NCBI GenBank assembly: GCA_947184155.2
Contig: CAMXCT020003735.1
Span: 456,474-520,473, forward strand
Reading direction: 5' to 3'
DNA: 64,000 nt
Source: Cladocopium goreaui
Taxonomy: Eukaryota; Sar; Dinophyceae; Suessiales; Symbiodiniaceae
Made by a program: the position numbers and the translations under genes. The first letter of the stretch is position 1, and each line of letters opens with the position of its first letter. Shown here piece after piece: positions 19,985-31,400 of this stretch. The notes below the pieces were generated by a model, which worked only from the letters and a program-made list of their open reading frames with translations, had not been told where the DNA came from and searched no databases.

Positions 19985-22174
19985 ATTTGAAACCATGCCT
20001 TATTTTGGAGGATCGGTAAATTTGAATTGTTATCTTAAGTATCACATGTTTGGGAATCAATCATGTTGAACCACAACCAGCAACCACTAGCCAGTATCGG
20101 ACTACGTACGTGTTGAGAAATCATCTTGTCATTATCAAATACAGTATGGAATCCGACACCCAAATGGCTTCTCCAAATAACCCCCATTCAAAATGTAGGC
20201 CTTTCAAAAAGTGTCTGAACCCTTCATTGGAAATCCTTTCGTGCACCCAAACGTTGCTTCAACCCCTCCGCCCAGCATCCGTTCTGATCAGTTGAAACGG
20301 GATCATGGCGAGCTGTTCCAGGGCCACCAATTGCATGACAGCACTTGTTTTTCACTCCAGCTGAAGCTCTGGGGGCAACGCGTATTCGTAGAGGCCCTTG
20401 CCTGGCCCCATCATGCTCACATACAACGATCTGTCCTGAACCAGAACTGCTGTGGGGCACAATTCGCCCGGACACTCCAAGACTTCTGTGAAAGTTGCAT
20501 CACCTGGACGGATGGCCAACACCTTTCTCTGCTTGTAGTCGGCCACATAGACTGTTCCGCCTTCGGTAACAAACAAGTCATATAGGTCAGGTTCCTGCTC
20601 GGCTGGGACTTGCCCCACCACAACAGGTTCGAAGGACTCAGCTGGATTGAAGCGTAGAACCCGACCGTTCCGGCTATCCAGGACATAGATCACCTCTTCC
20701 TTGGTCACAAACATGGCAGCGGCCGAGAAATCGAGGTCTTCTGCAAGATCCGCGAAGGCCTTCACTGTCTGGAGCCTGGAGCCCTCCAACTTCTGCAGAG
20801 CTTCGGAGGTCAGCACGTACAGCACGCCGTTGGGGGAGCAACGCATGTTGTCACAAAACCCGTCAAGCACTAAGCGTCCAGATCCATTGTGAAAGCTCAC
20901 CAGCCTTCCATTGTCAATATCCGCGACAAAGATCTCCCCAGTGGGCGAGATGGAGAGGTCGATGAATTCACAATCCGTTCCTGGGTCATTGATTCCAGTC
21001 ACTCTGGTGCCTTCGCCCAGAAGCTTTCGCACCTCGGTCGCTGGGTCACCTGGTTTCCAACAAAAGATCTGATTATCAAAGTCCAAGGCATAGATGGCAC
21101 CTTCGTGCCAACACAACTTGAACCAGCATCTAGGAAGCACTTGTTGCAGTGAAAATTCTGTGCTGGCACCCAAATCTGGTGACCAATGCTGTAAGCAACG
21201 CCTCTTTGGTCTAAAGCTCTGTTGACTTTGGCTTCTCTTTCGGCACTGAGCTTGCAAAGCGTCTTTGACTTTTCGGTGCAGGTGGTCACCATTGAGACCA
21301 GGGACAGGCAAACGACCAAGACGAAGGAGATTTTCAACAGAAATTGACTTGAAATCCACAAAATGCAGAAGCATACCGAGCAAAGCCTCTCTGTCCTTGG
21401 AAATCTTGAGCCAGTTAAAGATGCCTTTTAAAACCACCTCTTCCCGAGACACAGCCAAATCTTCTCTATTCAAAATTCGGGCTAGCTGACCAGAATCGAG
21501 CTTTCCAAAGTCTGGGTGCTGGCTGCAGGTCTCAAAATCCTCAGCGACTTTCTCTTCACATACAGCTTTCAATGTATGAAGGCCATGTGCTTCTTGCAAG
21601 ATCTGCAGGGCAGAATTGCTATTCAAAGAAGGGCAGAAGCCCGCCTCAATCGCACCTGCTAACTTTGGCAAGTCGTAGGCCTCCGCCAGTCGTAGTAGTT
21701 CAAGACCAGCTTCCAGATTCACCTCAGGTTGCCCACCATAGACATAATCAAGCAAACTATGGACTGCTTCTTTAGAAGCAGCAATTTTCACTGGCTGTCC
21801 TCGTTGCACCTGGTCTGCTTCCAGAAAGGATCCACCCAACAGATTCTTGAAATTATTGCTGGCGGCAGAGAGCACAGCAGCGTGGGCACGATGTTCTGCA
21901 CCATCACTGCTCTGCAGCACAACGTCACAAAGATTGTTTTCCATCCAGAAATCACGAAACTGCTGCAGGATGCTGAGAGAATGCTGGGGCAAATCTGCGT
22001 GTTCAACTTTCGCAGCTGCCATGGCTCAAGGATTTACCAGGTGGCTGCTCCCCCCTGCGAGTTGCAAAACCAGAGTGATTCTATGTTTATGTTCCTTGCT
22101 TAATGGGTGTGTTGGGGGGCCCAATCAATGAACTGCCAGAGCATTGATATGCCAATCCCATCTGGGCTAGTGAA
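19985..22174. repeat. Segmental tandem duplication, copy 2 (carries the intact BTB gene)
   Basis: Partner of 17,270-19,515 in direct orientation. Homology on the right stops abruptly after tctgggctagtg, where copy 1 continues taaaaatcagg and copy 2 aaatgtgtgacc. The spacer 19,516-19,984 is unrelated to either copy except for a short border-motif fragment. Confidence 0.8.
20352..22022 (-). CDS. BTB/POZ-BACK protein with C-terminal NHL-like beta-propeller
   Basis: Intact 556-residue ORF, ATG 22022 to TGA at 20352, no intron. Residues about 20-125 form a BTB/POZ domain (LCDVVLQSSDGAEHRAHAAV, then VLSAASNNFKNLL and LLDYVYGG). About 125-235 is a BACK domain (FETCSQHPDFGKL and LNREDLAVSREEVVL). 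About 290-545 has four to six propeller-like strands with repeated signatures (GAIYALDFDNQIFCW, GEIFVADIDNGRLVSF, EVIYVLDSRNGRVLRFNP, GTVYVADYKQRKVLAIRPGD). BTB-BACK proteins commonly act as cullin-3 ubiquitin-ligase adaptors, the propeller binding substrate; that role is inferred from family. The lack of introns contrasts with the neighbouring genes and suggests origin from an mRNA copy. A second, broken copy lies 2.7 kb downstream. Confidence 0.85.
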   Translation of the reverse strand: MAAAKVEHADLPQHSLSILQQFRDFWMENNLCDVVLQSSDGAEHRAHAAVLSAASNNFKNLLGGSFLEADQVQRGQPVKIAASKEAVHSLLDYVYGGQPEVNLEAGLELLRLAEAYDLPKLAGAIEAGFCPSLNSNSALQILQEAHGLHTLKAVCEEKVAEDFETCSQHPDFGKLDSGQLARILNREDLAVSREEVVLKGIFNWLKISKDREALLGMLLHFVDFKSISVENLLRLGRLPVPGLNGDHLHRKVKDALQAQCRKRSQSQQSFRPKRRCLQHWSPDLGASTEFSLQQVLPRCWFKLCWHEGAIYALDFDNQIFCWKPGDPATEVRKLLGEGTRVTGINDPGTDCEFIDLSISPTGEIFVADIDNGRLVSFHNGSGRLVLDGFCDNMRCSPNGVLYVLTSEALQKLEGSRLQTVKAFADLAEDLDFSAAAMFVTKEEVIYVLDSRNGRVLRFNPAESFEPVVVGQVPAEQEPDLYDLFVTEGGTVYVADYKQRKVLAIRPGDATFTEVLECPGELCPTAVLVQDRSLYVSMMGPGKGLYEYALPPELQLE

Positions 22175-22545
22175 ATGTGTGACCAATGGGTGCGTGAACA
22201 ACAAGAAGAAACGGAGATACAGTCTATGAATATGGTGCTTGCACGACCCAAACTCTTCCGTGTTTGACCAATAGAGAACCGGCGCATGAAGAACATTCAG
22301 TGATGAAGATACAAGGAGTAAAGGTTGCACCGAAGATGGTCATGATGATGTGATCACAAATCGGTACCGTATAAGCCGTATAAACATGTGTTGTTTCCCA
22401 TTACCTATCCCCAGTCACAAGGGTTTTTGTTGTTTCATAGCAGGATAAGTCGCCACCCGGATCACCAACGCCCGCCTGGGATTTCATCTTCCGATTGGTC
22501 CATTCTCAGTGGCCGAATAAGCACTGATTCCAGGGATTTGGATAT

Positions 22546-22680
22546 GGCAGTGTGTCAAAACCTTGTACCCCTGGTGAACATCAAAATAGCCGGTAAATGG
22601 ATGTAAATGGATGTTCATCCCCCTAAAAATGGTATTAATATTGATCCATACCCATATGAGAAATGTGGATATCACCTGTG
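22546..22680. repeat. Dispersed repeat containing the unoccupied target of the retrotransposon
   Basis: The sequence ggcagtgtgtcaaaacctt gtacccctg, then catcaaaatagc, ggatgttcatcc and ttgatccatacccatatg, is shared with the two sides of the large element at 46.15 and 56.85 kb. Here it is uninterrupted, so it shows the pre-insertion arrangement. Nothing suggests it codes for protein. Confidence 0.75.
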
Positions 22681-25494
22681 AGAAATGGTCAACGAATACA
22701 GCCTGGGATCTAATTAGCCAAGTTTTGGGGGAGTTGTTGTTGGCAGCCTTTCCCAAGCGGGTAATGGGCAATGGCCACAAGTGGGTTGACATGTCAATCC
22801 CAGCCCAAATTTCATATGCAATTGGGATGTGAAGATGGTGGGATGTGAAGAAATACCCAACTCCAAAAAGTATGCATACGTGCTGACCAGTAACGACCTT
22901 CCAACTCCAAATGGATTTACTGAGGCCACCCAGATGGATTCCTATGTCCTTTCATGGCGATGGTTGTACCTGAATATCACCCTGGACCACTAGGGAGAGT
23001 CATTACCAACAACCATCCCTTCGGAATTCCAAAAATATGACCACCCTGATCAGTCATCATCTTGTCTGGTTGGTGATTTCAATCCCCGTGATCAAAAAAA
23101 TCGTCAATTACACTCATCATCCCAAATACAGCTGAAAATAAAAACTCAAAACACCCACCAGTTTTACTGGTGAATATCCAGCTATATCCTCATGCGTTGA
23201 TTTTGTGCGCGCATAAGAAAACCACATAGGTAGCTATGGGACATTGATCATTTGATGGCCATATGATGGGGAGATGATATGGATATAGATGGATATAGTG
23301 GCATAGTGTATAGCTATTGATCCATCACCATATCGTGTCATATCCCCATTGTTGGGGGAAACCTCTCATAAACATACAAAAAACCATGGAACATCACCAT
23401 TTTTAGTAGGTAAATCAACTGTAAATGGGCTATGTTCAATAGCTACAGTTCAATCTCCAAGCCACTGGAAGGTTTGACCCAAACCTGGAGCGCCGGGCAA
23501 AAATGGGAGATTGGAGGTGATCGGAAATATTCCTGGGTTCCATTGTCCAATTTTTGAGTTTTCAGGATGTCATTTCTATTGTGAAAAGTGTGCGAATTTC
23601 CACCGGTCACATCCCACTTCGCGCTAGGTCCAAAGCGCCAAAGGTCAAATGGTTATTATTAATGGTTATTATTAATGGTTATTATTAATGGTTATTATTA
23701 ATGGTTATAACTGTTAATAAGGGTTAATATTAATGGTGATTATACTGTTAATAATGGTTCCCTTTTGGTTTCACCCCGACAGCATGTGCTCCTGAGAAAT
23801 CCACATAATGTCAAGGCCATATTGGGTACAGGTCAATATGGAAGGCCGCCAAATTGAGGCGATTCACATCACATCAAAATCCCCATGTCGTTTTTTCAGA
23901 AATCTGTTTGTTACACTGAAATATGTGATAATATGTGACAGCCATAGAACTTAAATCTTCCAACTAGCTGTATGATTGGTTTCTTACATCCTTTGGAGGT
24001 GAAACAAACCGGCAACCGATCTGCGAGCTGATCAGCTCGCCTGCCACCAGGGTTAAAGCTCCGAGTAGAAAGACCTTGGGCACTTTCGGAGGCACTGTCT
24101 GGTTGGTGGTTTCAACCCTACCCCTCTGAAAAATATGAGTTCGTCAAGTCAGTTGGGATGATGAAATTCCAAACCACCAAACCACCAACCAGCTGTTGTT
24201 CAAACGAGAAGAGGTACAAGCATAACCAACAGAAAAGGGTAGAGAGTCCTAGCCAGGAACCCACAAATGGACGTGTTTTGCCAAACCAATTTGCAAGATC
24301 CAATTAGATCAATTAGAAAATTCTGTACTCATACCCATTTTTGGACAAAGACAAACCATGGCAACATTTAACATAGTTGCCAGGTTGTTGATCTGATCAT
24401 GGACATGTCATCCTCAACACTGGCGTGTCTTTCTGGGATGGGAACTTGCCAGTGTTGCCACGGCGATCAAAGAAAAAGGCACTGGGAACATGGTATGAGT
24501 TTTGGATGTGCCAAATAAAACAGGGATACTACAGAGGAGAATGCAATTGTTTTCGTGGTTTTCTGTCAAGCTGCCTGTCAACCAAGTCTGGTCTCTCGAT
24601 CGGAATGTGAAGCCGGTATAATCACAACATCAACCGGGATGTTGTCACCAATAATGAGTGTACAGTACAGCACACAGTAGTAGGGTTATCTGAATCGTTC
24701 TAGCAACTAATCCAATCTTCTGCGAATATAGCCTGGTGAAAAGTAGACACAAGAGTGAGAGGGCTGCAACCAGCAGCAGTTTGAAACCCGACAAACAGAA
24801 AGTATAAATAATTGAAAAGTTGATGAAATCAACCACAAACGACACTACAGGCTATAACTCTATAACCTTATCTTTCAATCTGTGACGTCCTCATTTTCAG
24901 ACTTTGGATCTCTGTCTTCCTTCGCATTTTGGGGAACCCCAACATTTCCATCAATGATACCCCCTATCTCGGTACTTAGATTCAAATTGGATGCCCCCAA
25001 AAACAATAGCATACAATAGCTAAGTTCGTGCCCCTGACTACACTGTTGGCTTCATAGATATGTCATGATATGTCATCTATCGTGGGAACCAACCGAGCCA
25101 CATAGATCCAACTCAAGGAGCCGCCCAAGAAGGCCAGTAGGTCTGCAGCGCTGGTTAGGCCAGTAGGAAATGCCACCAGAAATGCGAAATGGAGTCAATA
25201 GAGCCCAGCAAGCAGCATGTGCCCTTGTTTTTCCATATTTTTCAAATCCTGGTCGTAGTTCACTTCCAACAATTCATCTATTCTGAAGACGTTTCTAATA
25301 TGTCGAAAACAACCATATCATCTTCCATCTCCGGTGACTCTCTGCGATTGTGCAGTTTTGACAGCTCAATGATTTGCCAACAGAACGATACTTTTGACAG
25401 GTGAGAACGGTGATAAACCGCCAGTATCATTTCTGTAACGAATTCTCCCAATTTTGGTGAGGTTAACCCCCAGATTTCATCATCAACACCCCAC
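22681..25494. other. AT-rich spacer/intron, one possible micro-exon
   Basis: No strong coding patch. 24040-24017 (minus) is a 24-nt frame-compatible candidate exon (ELISSQI, acceptor ggcag, donor GTTGCC) that would follow the exon at 25,560-25,495, but it is too short to trust. 23,395-23,450 resembles part of the TACCCTCTGGTA element family. 24,118-24,610 shows only short frames. Confidence 0.4.
23648..23710. repeat. 13-bp tandem repeat (atggttattatta)
   Basis: Four to five near-identical copies, then degenerate ones to about 23,755. Confidence 0.85.
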
Positions 25495-28400
25495 CTGACC
25501 CAGCAGGTGGAACTTCGACCACTTCCACGGTTTCAATGCCGGGAACTACAGCCCGCCGTCCTGACCAGCGAACCCATGGAGTTCAACATTGTCACCACCA
25601 GTTTTCCAAGAATTCCAGCTGTGTTTCGAGGTCAGCGTTAGATAAATCATGAAGCTAACTCAGCCATGTGATACTTCATGTAGCCACATAGCCTGATCAT
25701 GGGCCGCACTGCTAGCGGTTCAAGCACCGCCAAACAGGATGATTTATTCTGGTTCAATAGAACCAAACATGGGTATCATACAACCCACTGTTGCCACCTG
25801 TTCTTCTGTTTAGTTGTTCAATGTATTTGATCCCAAGAAACCTCTTGCTCTATTGTGCTAACGAATTCACACAAAAAATGGCCAGGACTGCAAAAAACAA
25901 CATTTCTTGAGGAAGCTGTTCTTGGTGGGTTAGTTTTCAAGATTCCAATCAAAAAATTGGGGCAAGAAATCATGGTACAGGCATCATATGTTCATTTTAT
26001 AGGTATCCCCCAATAATCAGAATATATCATTTCCCCTATTTAAAAGTTCATTTTATGGTTCTTCCCCTACTCAAATGGACATATGCTGTATCCCCAATGG
26101 TATTGGACACCACCATCGTTCCAAAACGTTCCACCCAGGCCCGATACGGTGCACCTATGCCCCGAAGGCATCGATGGCTGAGCCCCTGAAGCAATGTCGA
26201 TGTCAGTCCTATAAAGTGAAAAAATGTTAGATATAATTTGGATATAATACATTGGGGATATAGTTGGATATATTGGGGATATAGTTGGATATATTGGGGA
26301 TATAGTTGGATATATTGGGGATATAGTTGGATATATTGGGGATATAGTTGGATATATTGGGTATTGGGGATATAGTTGGATATATTGGGGATATAGTTGG
26401 ATATATTGGGGATATAGTTGGATATATTGGGGATATAGTTGGATATATTGGGGATATAGTTGGATATATTGGGGATATAGTTGGATATATTGGGGATATA
26501 GTTGGATATATTGGGGATATAGTTGGATATATTGGGGATATAGTTGGATATATTGGGGATATAGTTGGATATATTGGGGATATAGTTGGATATATTGGGG
26601 ATATAGTTGGATATATTGGGGATATAGTTGGATATATTGGGGATATAGTTGGATATATTGGGGATATAGTTGGATATATTGGGGATATAGTTGGATATAT
26701 TGGGGATATAGTTGGATATATTGGGGATATATATTGGGGATATAGTTGGATATATTGGGGATATACTTGGATATATTGGGGATATAGTTGGATATATTGG
26801 GGATATACTTGGATATATTGGGGATATAGTTGGATATATTGGGGATATAGTTGGATATATTGGGTATATAGTTGGATATATTGGGGATATAGTTGGATAT
26901 ATTGGGGATATACTTGGATATATTGGGGATATACTTGGATATATTGGGGATATACTTGGATATATTGGGGATATACTTGGATATATTGGGGATATAGTTG
27001 GATATATTGGGGATATAGTTGGATATATTGGGGATATAGCTGGATATATTGGGGATATAGCTGGATATATTGGGGATATAGCTGGATATATTGGGGATAT
27101 AGTTGGATATATTGGGGATATAGTTGGATATATTGGGGATATAGTTGGATATATTGGGGATATAGTTGGATATATTGGGGATATAGTTGGATATATTGGG
27201 GATATAGTTGGATATATTGGGGATATACTTGGATATATTGGGGATATAGTTGGATATATTGGGGATATACTTGGATATATTGGGGATATAGTTGGATATA
27301 TTGGGGATATAGTTGGATATATTGGGGATATAGTTGGATATATTGGGGATATAGCTGGATATATTGGGGATATAGCTGGATATATTGGGGATATAGTTGG
27401 ATATATTGGGGATATAGTTGGATATATTGGGGATATAGTTGGATATATTGGGGATATAGTTGGATATATTGGGGATATACTTGGATATATTGGGGATATA
27501 CTTGGATATATTGGGGATATAGTTGGATATATTGGGGATATAGTAGGATATGTTGGGGATATAGTTGGATATATTGGGGATATAGTTGGATATATTGGGG
27601 ATATAGTTGGATATATTGGGGATATAGTTGGATACATCGGGGATATAGTTGGATATATTGGGGATATAGTTGGATATATTGGGGATATAGTTGGATATAT
27701 AGTTGTATCGTGAAAAATTGTTGGATATATTGGGGGTTAAAAAAGCAGCGATACAGTCCGATACAGCATAATTGTTGGATGTATATAACCAACGATAGAT
27801 TTGGATGAATTGCAATAAATAACCAACCTGAAAAACCACATGCCGAGAGACATCCAGGGGAAAATTTTGTGGCCGCATAGCCATGATGCCATTCACATTC
27901 AGCATGCTGCCATCTCCAAAAACCCTCCAAACATCGGTGTGGTCTTTTGCTGGACCAAAATTAGACAGGGCTGCACTACCCAAAGCCCCTTGAAAAATCA
28001 ACCAAAATGTCAAAACAACATGTTCAATTGTTCAACACATATACATCCATATAATATAATCCATGTACTAAAAAAAAAAACTGGCTGTCTGGAAAGGCAT
28101 GGGTATACTGATTCAAAAAAAACACATGCAACTTCTCCTGAAATAAACATCAGGAAAATCAAACTGACTTTTCAACTTCAGTTTTTTCCACTTGTGCAAT
28201 CTCCAGCATAACCTACCCATGTCTAGCGGTGCCTTCACACCCGGTGCCAACCTGCGAAAATGGCGGGAAGTGGAGCCCAAGTATGGCTAAGCTGCAAAAA
28301 TCCGTCATATCATTGATGACCCAGAAAATTTCTCAGTTATAGAGGCTCTTTCGCTTTGGCTCTGCAAGGCTCAAATATCAAATGCCAAGTAATCCTCATA

Positions 28401-31400
28401 GGACAGCAGTTCACACCAAAATCCTCCATGATCCAAATTCTGAAGCGTTCTGTTGCAAACTCGATTTTAGGGGGGCCCCTTGCCATGGTTCAAGGGCATG
28501 ATCGAAAGGCAATGTCCCCATTTCACCATCCTCAACTGAGCCAAGACAAAGAAAATGGGTCTGAGATGATCAAAACAATTGAAGGGGAGTACAACCCAAA
28601 CACAATCATCAATCGACCATCATCATTTATCAATCAACTATCCCGTTGTTGGTGGGATAAAATCTGACTACATAAATCATGGAGAAGTGCCCGTTAAATC
28701 ACTAATCAACCACGGTTTTGTATCCCATCATACGTGTAATCGTCACCGAGAAGTTGAGAAGAACCACCAATCATGATATCCATTGTTTTTTTTATGGAGT
28801 AAATCACCATGTTGCTGGTTTAAACCCACATAGTTTGACAGATGACAAATCACGATTCTTATACCATTCTTGCTGGTCAACATCATATGATCCCAATGAT
28901 GGCATCAAATCACCATTGTTGTTTCCCGAAAGTACACTGACATAGATGTACCCTCTGGTAAACGTTTACATAGCTATGGAAAATCACAATTTTCAATGGG
29001 AAAATCCACTAAAAATGGCCATTTTCAATAGCTATGTTAGTCATTACCAAAGGGTAAAAAAAAGTGGAAAAAAACCCATGATTTCCCTCCAGAAATGATC
29101 CCACAAATGGTGACTTTCTTCACCCTCTCCACACTGAGGCCCATTCCAGGCATGATGCGAATGACTCACCACCTGACCATCGGGTACCAATGGGATCCAG
29201 TGGGCATGGGAAAGGTTCAACCGGGGATTATAGATCTATTCAGGATCTATTCAGGACATATGGATATTTAGGATATGTGTAATGAACGTAGATACAATCT
29301 ACATAGTATGTATATATATATACATATATTATACACTGTGTACATCCATGTATCTTGAATACATCGATGTATATGTACACATACAATATGTATTGTGTAC
29401 AGTACATCCATGTATCCTGGAAACATCGATATATGTATACACATACATACAAATATACTAGGAACTACCCAGAAAGGAACCGGGACTTTCCTGGAATCGG
29501 AGCCGTGCCTGGCAGACAATGAAGGTGAGAAAAACCTGCAGATGCAGGTCTTCCATGTCCATTGTGTATCATTATGTCCTAGTTTGATGGAGGATACACT
29601 GAAATCTAGCTGGAACCCTTAAATATTTCTGCGACAGCCATGTTTTGGGGGTACTTAACATGAGTTGTCTGCAAAATTGGAGCTTCATCCGTGGGTATAA
29701 ACCAAAAAAATCCTTCAAGGATAAATGTTCAACTTACTGTTTCCACTCGATGTCCACATGAAAAGACTGAGGGAATCTTTCCACAGGACTTAGTGCTACG
29801 GGTTCGAATGACAATGGCTCTGATAAGAATGAAGATTCTTGCACTAGATCACGATGATGATGGTGAAGATATGTGATCATGAGTTTCCTATGCGTACACA
29901 TGTGGGAATCCCAGCCACTGAGTATGGTCACTGCCCGAAAAGACAATGGCACCCACCTTCGTCTTCCGAAACATCATGGGTGGCACCCATGGCAATGGAA
30001 CTGGGAACTTGAGGCGTTCAAGACAGGTTGGCTAAAAACGTAAGGACCCTTAGAAATGCAGATATTTCATGATATTTCTGGCCGGATCTGTCAGCATGTC
30101 GGAAAAAGCTAGGGTTCCTACTGGTTGGAGGAGGGCTAGCGGGTTTGCCTCAAATAACTCCGACTCATTCAGGTCGAGTTATATGATATGTAGAAGTCAG
30201 AAATGATATGACATTTAGGCCGAATGTCAGTGCCCGGTTGGGGTTCAGCTTAAATCGCCATTGGAAATAGTTGATACACATCTTGAGCAAAGAACATCTG
30301 ACACCAGCAATGAAATGCACTGTTCAATGAAGGCAAGGAATGTCTGCAAACCATTCTTTGGAGGATGACATTCTTTGGAGCACATCATGGAGCTTTCATT
30401 GGTGGTCATTGGAGGTCTCACCCCATCACAAAAACAGGTAATGATCAGATCAGTCACTTGGGATCAAACAACCAAGAGATGTTTGAGTACTGATAACCTG
30501 ATGTTCAAAAAGTCGTGGTTTTTGCCATCAACACTACCTCGTCTATTTGGAGATAATTACTTCTGATAATATCAGCATTTGTTGGTGATGGTGACGTTCA
30601 CGAAGCATTTAGTAATGCATAGCTGAGATCCGTCATTCCCTGCTGTCCAAAGGTTGCCTACAACTTCTGGTACGAGTATCACTATATAATCTGTGTTTGT
30701 TCCCGCTGGCATCCCCTATGGTTGGTTCATCGGTAGTGGTCGGCGGTAAAAAGTGTCTATGACCAGCAAAAGCGTTTACATATCGACCATACTATATGTG
30801 CTTGTCTGTGATATACATACAATCATACATATGCGATAGCGATAATATCATTCGACTGTATTATGTACTAACAGAGTCGCATATATGATATATGATATAT
30901 GATATGTGATATATCATATGTATATATATATATATATCACCAGATGCAACCCTCGCGCCCATCCCTCCTCTCCCATTTTTCTCCGGCAGCTCGTTTTGAC
31001 GGAGCCGCCTATGGCAGCGCCGGCAGTGGGGGTGGGATCACACCCTTGGGCAGCTCGGCGTACCTCAGCATGGACTGCTTGACTGAACAGCAGAGATGGA
31101 TTCGGATGGGGAAAAATGGTGACTATCATGGGATAATGGGGATCTATAGAATTTATAAGCATAACTTAACCTGTTGTTCTCTCCGCTGCTAAAAAGATGA
31201 TAAAGGATGTGAAATCATTGGTAGGTAAAAAATGATGAGAAAATCGAATTACTATCTCCGAAAATGATAAACTATGGGAAGATGGAATAGGATGGAATGG
31301 GAAAATGACAGCCGAGGTATAGTCATCTACAATTGACCAATGTTCCATCATGTTGTAGATTTGTTTTTTTCCTATTGCACTTGTTGCACTAGGGGATTTC

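Noticed and set aside
22020..22032. catggctcaagg, resembling the 3' end of the dinoflagellate spliced leader (…TTTGGCTCAAG)
   Set aside because: Only GGCTCAAG matches, it is on the strand opposite to the BTB gene, and it recurs identically at the duplicated copy simply because that flank was duplicated.
26048..28013. Very long frames (up to 648 codons) with 7-residue repeats on both strands
   Set aside because: Artefact of a stop-free 21-bp unit. The array sits in an intron of a predicted minus-strand gene.
30955..31085. + strand reading [16 protein letters not shown] as a coding exon
   Set aside because: The minus-strand reading ([18 protein letters not shown]) has phase compatible with exons on both sides; the + reading has no partner.
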